Positions 1 to 8,441 of a DNA stretch of 64,000 nucleotides are shown here, in pieces. Every line of letters begins with the position of its first letter. Position 1 is the stretch's first letter. Below the pieces are notes generated by a model, which was not told the DNA's origin, searched no databases, and saw nothing but the letters and a program-made list of their open reading frames with translations. The stretch lies in the NCBI GenBank assembly GCA_902775735.1, contig CACYNH010000022.1:1-64000 (forward strand), in the 5' to 3' direction. The DNA comes from an uncultured Erysipelotrichaceae bacterium (GTDB lineage: Bacteria > Bacillota_I > Bacilli_A > Erysipelotrichales > Erysipelotrichaceae). The translations under genes were made by a program, and so were the position numbers.

Positions 1-57
1 AATATGAGCAAAGAAACTGTCAGACAATATATTCAGAACCAATACACAAAAGAATAA
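1..57 (+). CDS. C-terminal end of an IS200/IS605-type transposase (partial)
   Basis: Only the last 18 codons and the stop lie in the window; they read NMSKETVRQYIQNQYTKE. An ending of the form ETVxxYIxxQ is what I recall from Y1 HUH transposases (TnpA) of the IS200/IS605 family, which cut and join single-stranded DNA. A small hairpin, CATGT/ACATG at 85-102, lies just downstream and could belong to the right end of the element. The match is short, so the assignment is tentative. Confidence 0.45.
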   Translation, partial: NMSKETVRQYIQNQYTKE

Positions 58-185
58 GACTCTCTATAAGGCGCCATTCATCCCATGTCTGAAGACACAT
101 GCTTTCTGGACGGTTTCTTTAGTAAACGATTCGTCGGTTGACTCCTTTCCGGCAGATACATACGCTGATTGTGGAGGTGCTTATA

Positions 186-722
186 ATGAATATTGAGCAA
201 TTTGGCGCATATATCACAGAAAAAAGAAAAGAGCGGAATATGACCCAGAAAGACCTTGCTGAGAAGCTGAATGTGACACCGAAAGCGGTCAGCAGATGGG
301 AAAGATGTATCGGGTATCCGGATATCGAAAATATCGAAGCGCTTGCGTCAGCTCTGGGGGTCAGTGTTTTGAATCTATTTGCCTGCGGTGACACGGACGA
401 GAATATCGAAGCTGACGATATCATGAAGCTTGTTCATGATTCTGTAGAGATCGAAAGGAAAAACAATCGCATTCAGGAGAAAACCGTCAGCGGGATCGTG
501 GTTGCTGTGACCCTGCTTACCGGGTTTCTATTCTATGCCGGAGGATTCGGTAATACAGGCGGTTCCGTCTTTTTCGGATTATTGTCTTCCGGAATCATCG
601 TTTCCTTGTTTTATCTGTTTTCAGAAGAGGATGTCAGAAACAGGAAGATCTACGGATGCATACTGGCAGCATTCACGGTTACTGTGATGGGGATCCTTTT
701 GTTTGCTATACGTACAAAATAG
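186..722 (+). CDS. XRE-family regulator with C-terminal membrane helices
   Basis: This 178-residue protein begins MNIEQFGAYI at an ATG that follows a GGAGG site at 174. Residues 5-60 form a Cro/C1-type helix-turn-helix (KDLAEKLNVTPKAVSRWE). From about residue 95 come three hydrophobic helices, so it is probably a membrane-tethered DNA-binding protein. The frame stops soon after the third helix, while two more helices are encoded in another frame immediately downstream and overlapping. The intact protein may therefore have had five helices. Target genes are unknown. Confidence 0.8.
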   Translation: MNIEQFGAYITEKRKERNMTQKDLAEKLNVTPKAVSRWERCIGYPDIENIEALASALGVSVLNLFACGDTDENIEADDIMKLVHDSVEIERKNNRIQEKTVSGIVVAVTLLTGFLFYAGGFGNTGGSVFFGLLSSGIIVSLFYLFSEEDVRNRKIYGCILAAFTVTVMGILLFAIRTK

Positions 723-924
723 CTTCCAGCTTGAAACTTTCGCGATTCTTGCGGAAATCCAGATTGTCGCGGGAATCGTCATCTCAATCACTCTGGCGAA
801 GATGCTGTCCGGGAACTTTTCGCAAATGATCATTGCGCTCATCTGCGGATGGTTTGTCTGGGGGTTCGGACTGCTGCTGAGAGTGAAAATACGCAAAGCA
901 ATCATAAGTCTTGAGGAGAACTGA
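703..924 (+). pseudogene. Frame-shifted continuation of the XRE membrane regulator
   Basis: This frame starts with TTG at 703 inside the end of the preceding gene, has no ribosome site of its own, and encodes two further hydrophobic helices (about AEIQIVAGIVISITLAKML and MIIALICGWFVWGFGLLL) with a basic end. It is open from 688, so the two frames overlap over 688-722, which contains a TTTT run. I read it as the missing C-terminus of the regulator after a +1-type shift. A translationally coupled small membrane protein is the alternative. Confidence 0.5.
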
Positions 925-1088
925 ATCCATGCACGGTCTGCAGCTCCCTTTTGCGGGGATCCTGTGAAGCGGGATCCGCATCAGGAACAGCCCAGCTGCG
1001 GGATGATTTATTATCACGCAAAAAGATCCCGTCCATAGCTTGAAAGCAATGTGGGCGGGGTTTGCGATGGTTTGCAGGTGGCAAAGGA

Positions 1089-2852
1089 TTAATTGAAGAT
1101 CCCGTCCAGGATCCTTTCGAAATCCGTGCGGTTCTCCAGCTGACGAATGATGTCAAATGCCTGTGATACGTTATCTGTGATGATGCCGTCGGCTTTGCTT
1201 AAAAGGAAATGTTTCTGGGAGTCCCCCTCGTTCGGCGTCCATACAAGAACCTTCTTTCCCTGGGCATGGATTGCGTTCATGGCGTCGGCTGTGGCTGATT
1301 CTTCTTCCAGTCCGAGATAATCGCAGTTCAGCGCGGCGGTATTGCCGAAGGACAGGAATGTGAGGTAGCCTGTCTGGATTTCCGGATAGGTCTTTTCGGT
1401 ATAATCGATCAGATCATACTGCAGTGAGATCAGCACACACTGATCCTCCATGCCTGCTTCTTTGACAATTCTGACCGTATCGTCCGCCATCTGTCTGTCG
1501 GCGGTATTTCCTTTGAGTTCAATAAACAGAACAATTTTATCTCTGGAAGCTTCCAGCATTTCTTCCAGTGTGGGAACCGGTTCCCCGTTCACGGACAGTG
1601 CGCGGACTTCCTCGAGTGTCATGTCTTCAGGTTTTTTATTAACGCCGGCGGTGCGCTGAAACGTGGAATCATGGTTCAGCACATAATAGCCGTCCTTTGT
1701 GCGCTGGATGTCGATCTCACTGCCCCAGGCGCCAAGGGCTGCTGCTTTTTCAAGACCCGCCACGCAGTTTTCCGCCCCTTCGTTTCCCCCTGCCCTGTGG
1801 GCAATGACAGGACATGTGATCTGCGGCGGGAAGATCTCATCGAATGCTTTGTTTCCGTAATATGACACTGCCAGAACGCCGGCGATAAGCAGAATGCATG
1901 CCGCAATCATATATGGATGTCTGCGCCGTTCCATTGCCTCATATGAAATGTCGGGATTTTCTTTATACCGGTAATACAGTTCGGTGATGCGCATAAGATA
2001 GACCGGAACTGCCATGACGCCTGCGAAGGCAAAAACAGCCGCGGCGTTCAGACACATGGCCAGCACCATTCCCCGGTACATGCCTTCTGTTTTTATCACC
2101 AGAGGCAATAACATTAACGGCAGTACGAGAAGAAGAACAGCCAGCAGCACCATGATCAGTCCGAACAGGAGAAGATAGGAAAGATTATGCCTGATATAGC
2201 TCTTCCAGTTTTTCTTCATCAATGTGCGTGACTGTGAAAGCGATCCTTTGACAGGCAGATCCTCTAAAAGAATCCCGTGCAGTGAAAACAGATTGGCAAA
2301 GCCGATCAGTGTAAAAACAATAATGGCAATTGTATACAGGGTATTGTAAAGCGGCGTTGTCTCGATCACTGATGTGATGAACGTTGGAATGTACAGGTTC
2401 TCTGTCAATGAGATCGATATGCCGAATCCCAGGATCGGCGCCAGCAGCGCAATATACAGAACAATGCCGATGCCTGCCGGGCAGAAGAATCTGCGGATCT
2501 TCGCAATACTCTCTTTCATGCAGGCCCAGACGGTGGTATTCTCCTGCTTCAGCCGCTTCCCGCTGAACAGGATCATCGTATTCAGATCAAATGTCACATA
2601 AAGAAATAACGAAACCAGTGCCATCGCAATCAGCAGGATCCCCTGCCATGTTGTGAACAGGAACATGTAATCCCCGCTGCTGACCGCCACCCTGCCGGTC
2701 GAGTGCAGAGTCCGCAGCATCGCGGCTTTTAAGACAAACAGCAGGACGCCCAGCGCTGTCTTTGACACAAGCTGGTATTTCAGTATATCCGGGATTGCCT
2801 GCAGATAAGGCAATACTCTTTTCTTTCTCTTCTCCCGTTCCCTTTTCATCAT
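1089..2852 (-). CDS. Membrane glycerophosphodiester phosphodiesterase
   Basis: The 587-residue protein has an N-terminal half with about eight hydrophobic segments, matching the GDPD membrane-domain family. A C-terminal catalytic domain from about residue 345 opens with IAHRAGGNEGAEN and continues with SEIDIQ and LNHDSTFQRT. These are the His, Glu and Asp motifs of GDPD enzymes, which hydrolyse glycerophosphodiesters to glycerol-3-phosphate and an alcohol. An in-frame ATG lies further upstream at 3017, but that extension is not protein-like, so I start at MMKREREKRK although its ribosome site is weak. A lipid, teichoic acid or glycolipid precursor could be the substrate; this is inferred. Confidence 0.85.
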   Translation of the reverse strand: MMKREREKRKKRVLPYLQAIPDILKYQLVSKTALGVLLFVLKAAMLRTLHSTGRVAVSSGDYMFLFTTWQGILLIAMALVSLFLYVTFDLNTMILFSGKRLKQENTTVWACMKESIAKIRRFFCPAGIGIVLYIALLAPILGFGISISLTENLYIPTFITSVIETTPLYNTLYTIAIIVFTLIGFANLFSLHGILLEDLPVKGSLSQSRTLMKKNWKSYIRHNLSYLLLFGLIMVLLAVLLLVLPLMLLPLVIKTEGMYRGMVLAMCLNAAAVFAFAGVMAVPVYLMRITELYYRYKENPDISYEAMERRRHPYMIAACILLIAGVLAVSYYGNKAFDEIFPPQITCPVIAHRAGGNEGAENCVAGLEKAAALGAWGSEIDIQRTKDGYYVLNHDSTFQRTAGVNKKPEDMTLEEVRALSVNGEPVPTLEEMLEASRDKIVLFIELKGNTADRQMADDTVRIVKEAGMEDQCVLISLQYDLIDYTEKTYPEIQTGYLTFLSFGNTAALNCDYLGLEEESATADAMNAIHAQGKKVLVWTPNEGDSQKHFLLSKADGIITDNVSQAFDIIRQLENRTDFERILDGIFN

Positions 2853-3036
2853 TTCATATACTTTCGACAGTAATTGTAGCAGATGACAGCTCAGCGGTTG
2901 ACTCACGCAATGAGTTTTCCTGTTTTTTTCCTTAACGCTCAGACCTGGTGATTCAGAGAAACGGGAAGCCGGGATTTGCGGATATCCCGCAATATAATAC
3001 GGTATGACAAACCGCATTGTATTCAGGAGGCTTGAG

Positions 3037-3087
3037 ATGAAAAAACAGAATGTGTATCTGCCTGCCGGAATTGCAGTACCAGTTTAA
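3037..3087 (+). other. 16-codon ORF behind a perfect ribosome site (gene-start remnant?)
   Basis: AGGAGG at 3025-3030 is followed six bases later by ATG and 16 codons, MKKQNVYLPAGIAVPV. A +1 frame change would extend it with YQFNVLTGFLFYGLQS. That extension resembles the non-coding stretch upstream of pepD on the other strand (SSTGFFLYGLQEFF). It looks like the start of a gene lost by decay rather than a functional peptide, but a small peptide cannot be excluded. Confidence 0.35.
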
Positions 3088-3165
3088 TGTCCTCACCGGT
3101 TTTCTTTTTTATGGATTGCAGTCCTGAGAAATTCATATTCACACAGGACTGAAAACGGAAGAGTA

Positions 3166-4602
3166 TTACCTGCAGTTGGCAAGCACTTCAGTCAGAATCT
3201 CATAGGATCTGTCAAAGCTGGTCAGGTCAAGCTTTTCGTCAGGCGTATGTTCGCCTTCGGCGATGGGACCGTAGGTAATGATGTCCATGTCCGGAACCAA
3301 GCCTTTGAAGACGCCTGTTTCCAGACCGCCATGGGTTGCCCGCTCCACGAGTTCTTTTCCCCTTTCCGCAAGCACTTTGCGCAGCACTTCACGCAGTTCA
3401 GACTTCTCAGAATAATTCCATCCGGAATAGCGTTCGCCCACTTTAACTTCAAAGCCGAAAACAGAAGCCAGCAGTTCAAGCTTCGAGATCAGTGTGTCTG
3501 TATGTGAGGAAATGGCGGAGCGGATCAGATCCTCTATGATCAGCTGATCTTCCTCAGTGATGACGACCCCTGCGTTCAATGACGCGGAGGTAAGGCCGTC
3601 AAGTTTCAGGGAACGGTGCATGAGACCGTTTGGCATCAGGTACATATAATCGATGATATCCGCGCTGATCTTCTCTGTGATGCGGTATGGTTCAGGATCT
3701 GCTTTTGTCAGCTGTGCCCTGAAACCGGGATCGCTGAATTCGAGCTCTTCTTTGATTGCGGCTTCTGTTTTGTGGAGCGAGGCTTCGATTTCTTCAAACG
3801 GAAATGAAGAGACAAAAGTCACATCCGCTTCTCTTGGGATGGCGTTGTATTTGAGGCCGCCGCTGAATCTGACAAGCGAAAGAGCAATGCCGTTTAAGCT
3901 CATTTCCTTAAGGATTCTTGCCGCAAGAATATTGGAATTACCTCTTTCCAGATGAATCAGGCCGCCGGAATGGCCGCCAAGCAGGCCGCGTATTTCAAGG
4001 GTATAAGCAGGCAGGTCATTGGCTTCCTTCTGCAGGCTGTGAACGATCTGAACTCTTGCGCCGCCGGCGGAACTGACGGTTGTTTCCACTTCACCGCCGC
4101 TGTCAAGATTGATCAGCTTTCTTCCATGGAAGTCTTCCGCTTTAAGATTTGAGGCGCCGATCAGGCCGATCTCCTCCATGACTGTAAAGATGCACTGCAG
4201 AGGAGGATGTTTCAGTGTCTGATCGTCCAGTATTGCCAGCATGTACGCGGCGCCGCTGCCGTCGTCCGCGCCAAGGGTTGTGCCCTTCGCATGGAGCCAG
4301 CCCTCTTCGTCGACATACAGCTCTAATGGATCTCTTTCAAAATCATGGTCTGAATCCTTGTTCTTTTCATTGACCATGTCGATGTGTGCCTGCAGGATCA
4401 CAGGCGCGCAGTTTTCGTATCCTGGGGACGCCGGTTTGTCGACAAGCACATTGAACAGTTCATCCTGTCTGTATTGATAGCCGTGTTCTCTGGCGAAGTT
4501 CACAATGTAGTCGCTGAGCGCTTTCTCATTGCGGCTGCCATGGGGGATTTTTGTGGTTTCATTGAAATAGAAACAATGCTTTTTTGAAAGATCGAATTCC
4601 AT
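3166..4602 (-). CDS. pepD: Aminoacyl-histidine dipeptidase (PepD, M20 family)
   Basis: This 478-residue cytosolic metallopeptidase cleaves Xaa-His and other dipeptides. Metal and catalytic motifs are visible: ILQAHIDMVNEKN, TTLGADDGSGAAYML and MEEIGLIGASNLK, then a lid/dimerisation region and a C-terminal half with THGGLETG. Its length is close to that usual for PepD. I chose MEFDLSKKHC as the start because GGAGAAGGA lies seven bases upstream; a longer in-frame extension to 4785 contains degenerate sequence. It stands alone between decayed DNA on both sides. Confidence 0.92.
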   Translation of the reverse strand: MEFDLSKKHCFYFNETTKIPHGSRNEKALSDYIVNFAREHGYQYRQDELFNVLVDKPASPGYENCAPVILQAHIDMVNEKNKDSDHDFERDPLELYVDEEGWLHAKGTTLGADDGSGAAYMLAILDDQTLKHPPLQCIFTVMEEIGLIGASNLKAEDFHGRKLINLDSGGEVETTVSSAGGARVQIVHSLQKEANDLPAYTLEIRGLLGGHSGGLIHLERGNSNILAARILKEMSLNGIALSLVRFSGGLKYNAIPREADVTFVSSFPFEEIEASLHKTEAAIKEELEFSDPGFRAQLTKADPEPYRITEKISADIIDYMYLMPNGLMHRSLKLDGLTSASLNAGVVITEEDQLIIEDLIRSAISSHTDTLISKLELLASVFGFEVKVGERYSGWNYSEKSELREVLRKVLAERGKELVERATHGGLETGVFKGLVPDMDIITYGPIAEGEHTPDEKLDLTSFDRSYEILTEVLANCR

Positions 4603-4708
4603 GTTTTCCTTCTCCGTTTCTGAATCCATTATAAACCAGGCAGGCAGTTCGTGTTTATGGGCTGGAGTGTCAGCGGCCATATGATTGACTTCACCGAAGA
4701 ATTCCTGA

Positions 4709-5017
4709 AGGCCATACAGAAAAAATCCGGTTGAAGACAAAGGAACTGCCGGCTTACTACGGCAAGGCCGCCATCCCCCCTGCATTCAGGCAGTCCGGAA
4801 TACTGTCAATGCCAGCGGCATCTACGGGTATTTCCCGATCATTACAACCGATGCCGTTCTTAAGAAAATCGACGGGATGCTGTGTGAGGCGATCCGGATT
4901 ATTTCAACCGGAAAAAGAGGCAAAGGAAAATACCGTGTCTCTTATCAGACAATCCGGGAATGGGACTTCCGCAGTCTCTTTTCCCGCTGGTACAGGCATC
5001 TGAAGCGGGGAAAGTGA
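4709..5017 (+). pseudogene. Degenerate open frame of unknown origin in a gene-free stretch
   Basis: The 540 bases between pepD and the LicD gene hold no intact gene. On the plus strand a frame open from 4709 (after a TGA at 4706) runs to TGA at 5015-5017. It includes the protein-like stretch DAVLKKIDGMLCEAIRI and a very basic end, SLFSRWYRHLKRGK. It has no start codon with a ribosome site. A decayed mobile-element or reverse-transcriptase gene is possible from the basic, tryptophan-containing end, but I do not recognise it. From 5018 to 5144 I see nothing. Confidence 0.3.
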
Positions 5018-5144
5018 AAACTGTTCCCTCTTTCGGAACCAAGACGGATACAGCGAAGCCGCGGATCCTCGGATATGCATGTATGCAGAAAAACAAAAAA
5101 GACGGAGAATTTCTCCATCTCATGAGTCCTGAAAACTATGCTGT

Positions 5145-5975
5145 TCAGAGTCTGATTTCCTCGATGTGCTTGGCGTATTTCATGCCGGCCGGCGGCTCCT
5201 GCATGTAATCATCGCCATAGCATCTTCGCAGATACGCGTCGGTGTTGCTGGGCACCGGAAGATATGTGTCTTCAAACTTTACATACCTGGTCGGGAAGAG
5301 CTCGGATTTTTTGTAGTGATACGGGGGATAGAAGCCGTTCCATACCCAGGTAAGATCCAGACCGACGTATTCCGATTTTTCTTTTCTTGCCAGCTCTGAG
5401 TATTTTTCCGCATTTTTAAGAAACTGCTTTTTGATCAGAACCGGGTTGATATGAAGCAGGTTGTCCATAATCAGTTCCCCGGCCGTCAGGGCGTAGTTGC
5501 ATAAGCGGTACTGCAGTCCTGTGGATCTGTTCAGGCTGACGGTGTCATAGACAAACACATCCACGAACACCCCGTCGCAGCCGTCGTATCCCTGACAGCG
5601 GTTGGAAAGAAGGAAGTTCTTTTCGAGAAGATATGTCCCCTTCATGCGGATTTTGACGGCAGGGATCAGGACATTGTATCTTTTGTCCCTTTCAAAGCAC
5701 TGGAAGACATAGTGCTCAGGCAGATCGCGCTCCATCGCCTCCAGAAAGCGCTCATAGTCCTCCTTCATGATTCCGATATCCGCGTCATCGTCCCAGGGAA
5801 TAAACCCGCGGTGGCGGATTGCCCCGAGGGCTGTGCCGGAATCAAGAAAATAAGGAATATTGTTGCGGCGCATAAACGCATCGATATCTTTTAACATCTG
5901 CAGCAGGTATTCCTGCACATCCCGGACGGTGATCTGTGTGCCGTCGGGATTTTTCTTTATTTCATAGGTTTCCAT
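5145..5975 (-). CDS. LicD-family phosphotransferase
   Basis: The 276-residue protein carries the LicD signature YFLDSGTALGAIRHRGFIPWDDD around residues 43-65, with the DDDAD acidic cluster typical of the nucleotidyltransferase-fold LicD family. LicD proteins attach phosphocholine or related groups to cell-surface teichoic acids or glycans. The end (PPAGMKYAKHIEEIRL) also fits the family. No choline uptake or activation genes lie nearby, so the transferred group is unknown. It is monocistronic, with a weak hairpin (CCGGG/CCCGG near 6013) upstream. Confidence 0.85.
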   Translation of the reverse strand: METYEIKKNPDGTQITVRDVQEYLLQMLKDIDAFMRRNNIPYFLDSGTALGAIRHRGFIPWDDDADIGIMKEDYERFLEAMERDLPEHYVFQCFERDKRYNVLIPAVKIRMKGTYLLEKNFLLSNRCQGYDGCDGVFVDVFVYDTVSLNRSTGLQYRLCNYALTAGELIMDNLLHINPVLIKKQFLKNAEKYSELARKEKSEYVGLDLTWVWNGFYPPYHYKKSELFPTRYVKFEDTYLPVPSNTDAYLRRCYGDDYMQEPPAGMKYAKHIEEIRL

Positions 5976-6142
5976 ATGTATCCTGTCTCAGGTTTTCCGG
6001 TGTATAAAGATCCGGGAAAAACCCGGCGTCCTTACGGATGCCATGAGGCATGATATCACTATTCTCAGAATGTTCAATGGTCGTCTTTGTCTATTAATTG
6101 TTTCTTAATGATTTTCTTCGGATTGAGGGTATTTCCGCGCAC

Positions 6143-6170
6143 AGAAAAGGCAGTTTATGATGAACTGCCT
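6143..6170 (-). terminator. Terminator after the pyrophosphatase gene
   Basis: An inverted repeat, AGGCAGTT/AACTGCCT, with a seven-base loop is followed on the minus strand by TTTTCTGT. Confidence 0.8.
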
Positions 6171-6188
6171 GAGTGGATTCTGTGTGGA

Positions 6189-7313
6189 TCATTCCTGCGG
6201 ATATGCTTCAAGAATATCCGTGACTGCCGGCACAAGAGCCGCTTTTCTGGACATGTAGGGTCTTACGACGTAGGAGGTTCCGTCAAACTCACTCTCACTG
6301 CCGATGGCCAGCTGGAGCACTTCATCCGAAGCCCCATCAGCAGGAACGACGTAAGTGACGGAAAGATCGTCATGGAGAATACTGACTGCCGCAAAGGCCA
6401 TGTCCATTCCCTGCTTTTCTTTCGCCGCAGGCATCGCTTTCTTCATGCGCTCCGCCAGATCCTTCGCTGTTTCCTCGTCATAGGCGTTGACGCAGCCGAT
6501 GGAATATTTCTTTCCGCCGGCTTCATACTCTTTGTAATCGCTGAAGAAAATCTCCTCGTCGCTCATGCCCTCATAGGAAAGAAGCGCTTTGTACATTTCC
6601 TGATAGAAAGCGTCAAGGTCGGGAATCTTCGCGATTTCATTGAGGGCTTTGAGGGCTTCCCTGTCTGCGTTTGTCGCTGTGTCCGACTGCATGTTCTTGG
6701 TGTCGGAGAGAATTGAGCCGATCATCGCTGTGGCTGTCTGCTGATCCGGTTCAATGCCATAGTTCCGGAAGCGGATCCAGAGAATCGTGGCGGTGGAGCC
6801 GAGGGGACGGGCGTCATAGATCAGCTGGCTGCCGGTTGTGACGGCGCCGTCGGCGTGGTGGTCGATGATGGAAATGATGCGGGCGTCTTTGAGTCCTTCG
6901 GCGGATTGTGTGTATTCGCTGTGGTCAACCAGGATCATGTTCAGTCCGGAAGCGTCCTCAAGCAGTTCAGGCGTTTTGATGCCCGCTGATTTCAGGATGA
7001 ATTCCGATTCATGGTTGAGCGGTCCCAGCACAACCGGAACAGCGTCATAGCCAAGCTGTCTCATCAGGTAGGCGCAGGCGATGGAACTGCCCACAGTATC
7101 GGAATCCGGACTCTTGTGGCCGGTGACATAGATGGTTCCCTCAATGTCTTTAAGCCCGTCCAGTTTGCTCCTGTTAAGCATGATGTTGAATTCTTTTTCT
7201 TTCTGAACCTGTTGGTTCACTGAATTCTTTCCAAGGAAAAATCCGCCGGCAAGAGATGCCGCCACAAGTAAAAGTACGCAGACGTACGTGATCCATTTTC
7301 TGTTCTGATTCAT
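6189..7313 (-). CDS. Membrane-anchored family II (DHH) inorganic pyrophosphatase
   Basis: This 374-residue protein has the family II pyrophosphatase motifs: GHKSPDSDTVGS (about 65-76), VDHSE (129-133), DHHADG (151-156), SDTKN (about 203) and a C-terminal SRK. The family hydrolyses pyrophosphate with Mn2+ or Co2+ and is normally cytosolic, about 310 residues. Here residues 7-28 form a hydrophobic signal anchor (WITYVCVLLLVAASLAGGFF) before the DHH domain, so the enzyme should sit outside the membrane or be tethered to it. The start has AAAGGGGAT upstream. Some motif positions differ from the classical sequence (DHHA for DHHR), so the substrate could be another phosphoanhydride. Confidence 0.85.
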   Translation of the reverse strand: MNQNRKWITYVCVLLLVAASLAGGFFLGKNSVNQQVQKEKEFNIMLNRSKLDGLKDIEGTIYVTGHKSPDSDTVGSSIACAYLMRQLGYDAVPVVLGPLNHESEFILKSAGIKTPELLEDASGLNMILVDHSEYTQSAEGLKDARIISIIDHHADGAVTTGSQLIYDARPLGSTATILWIRFRNYGIEPDQQTATAMIGSILSDTKNMQSDTATNADREALKALNEIAKIPDLDAFYQEMYKALLSYEGMSDEEIFFSDYKEYEAGGKKYSIGCVNAYDEETAKDLAERMKKAMPAAKEKQGMDMAFAAVSILHDDLSVTYVVPADGASDEVLQLAIGSESEFDGTSYVVRPYMSRKAALVPAVTDILEAYPQE

Positions 7314-7394
7314 TTTAATATCCCCTTTATATGATTCGCCTGCCCATGCCGCTGAAGGCAGACCCTTTTCAGGGATGATGTTTACATGCATGTA

Positions 7395-7423
7395 ATTATA
7401 CAGCGGATTGATGGACGAATGAA
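7395..7423 (-). promoter_or_regulatory. Sigma-A-type promoter of the pyrophosphatase gene
   Basis: On the minus strand, TTCATT is separated by 17 bases from a perfect TATAAT, about 80 bases before the start codon. No fluoride riboswitch consensus is seen in the leader. Confidence 0.55.
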
Positions 7424-7470
7424 TATGGCACGTCTCAAATCTTAATGATTCAGCGCACGCGTCTGATGAT

Positions 7471-7501
7471 TAAAAAAACCGGCCTTATTGAAAAAGCCGG
7501 T
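7471..7501 (-). terminator. Terminator after the MBL hydrolase gene
   Basis: The stem ACCGGC/GCCGGT is followed on the minus strand by TTTTTTTA. Confidence 0.88.
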
Positions 7502-7527
7502 CAGAACTGTCGGTATGAAGTCTGAAA

Positions 7528-8367
7528 CTAAATCTCCACGCTTGTTCTGGGGAACTGCAGGAAACAATTGACGTCATGGGCCTCGCAGTACAGGGCGAGT
7601 TTATAGAAGACGGTTTCCGTCTTTTCGACAAATGAAGGCATCCTGAGGATCGGTCTGTCCAGCCCCGAGAAGAAATTGTCCCAGTGCAGCGGAATCACAA
7701 GGGACGGCTTTGTCTTTTCAACCGTTTCCTCAAAGAACTTCCTTTCGGTTTCTTCATCCGCTTTGGCAAGGCCTGCCACGCCCAGGAACAGAACATCGCA
7801 CGGATAATTGTCCAGCTGGTGTTCAATGTAATTGAAGCTCGGCCGGATCAGATACTTCTTTCCCTGATGTTCGACGTAGAAGTCATAGGAGCCGCCTTCT
7901 TTGTAGTCGCGCAGTTTCGCTCCGGCTGCCAGGGGCTTCTCAATGATTTCGCCGAGATCATTATTCAGGATTGTCGGTTTTGAATGAAGGGATTTAATGA
8001 CAGTGATTCTGAAATCATTGATCTGATATGTTTCTCCCGCTCTGAACTGATGAAGCTGCTCTTTCCTGACGCCTCTGCCCCTGCAGACATTCATCGCCGA
8101 AAGGCTTCCGTATACCATGGCGCCGGTCTGAATCGCCGTAAAGGGAACATCCATGACATGGTCATGGTGGGTGTGGGAGACAAAGATGGCCCGCAGTCTG
8201 TTCACTTTATGGATTCTGAGCATATCATTGGCAAGCTGCCGGTTGGTTTCCGCTCTGCCGCTGATGTATTTAAGCAGCGAAGGCCTGGTGAAATGGCAGT
8301 CGAAAAGAATCTGGTCTTTCCCGTCGTCGAATAACAGGGTTGTGGTTCCGAAAAATGTGACTTTCAT
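7528..8367 (-). CDS. MBL-fold metallo-hydrolase (UlaG/YtnP-like)
   Basis: The 279-residue protein starts MKVTFFGTTTLLFDDG, a beginning typical of small-molecule MBL hydrolases. It carries the metal-binding motif SHTHHDHVMD at about residues 76-85, and later a conserved LGVAGL and a final IPLHWDNF histidine. I start at 8367; an ATG two codons earlier is closer to the AGGAAAGAGAG ribosome site and is equally possible. The substrate is unknown; lactone or phosphodiester hydrolysis is typical of the superfamily. Confidence 0.82.
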   Translation of the reverse strand: MKVTFFGTTTLLFDDGKDQILFDCHFTRPSLLKYISGRAETNRQLANDMLRIHKVNRLRAIFVSHTHHDHVMDVPFTAIQTGAMVYGSLSAMNVCRGRGVRKEQLHQFRAGETYQINDFRITVIKSLHSKPTILNNDLGEIIEKPLAAGAKLRDYKEGGSYDFYVEHQGKKYLIRPSFNYIEHQLDNYPCDVLFLGVAGLAKADEETERKFFEETVEKTKPSLVIPLHWDNFFSGLDRPILRMPSFVEKTETVFYKLALYCEAHDVNCFLQFPRTSVEI

Positions 8368-8408
8368 AATCATCTCTCTTTCCTGTTCCATTTTAATGCA
8401 TGTGCTGA

Positions 8409-8435
8409 GAAAAAGCAGACACTTGTTATGTCTGC
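8409..8435 (-). terminator. Terminator after the membrane protein gene
   Basis: The stem GCAGACA/TGTCTGC with a seven-base loop is followed on the minus strand by TTTTTC. It separates this gene from the MBL hydrolase downstream. Confidence 0.85.
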
Positions 8436-8441
8436 CGCCTA

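Noticed and set aside
7314-7471. Fluoride riboswitch before the pyrophosphatase gene
   Set aside because: Pyrophosphatase genes can carry it, but the conserved GGCGATGG-type core and pseudoknot partners are not found in this leader.
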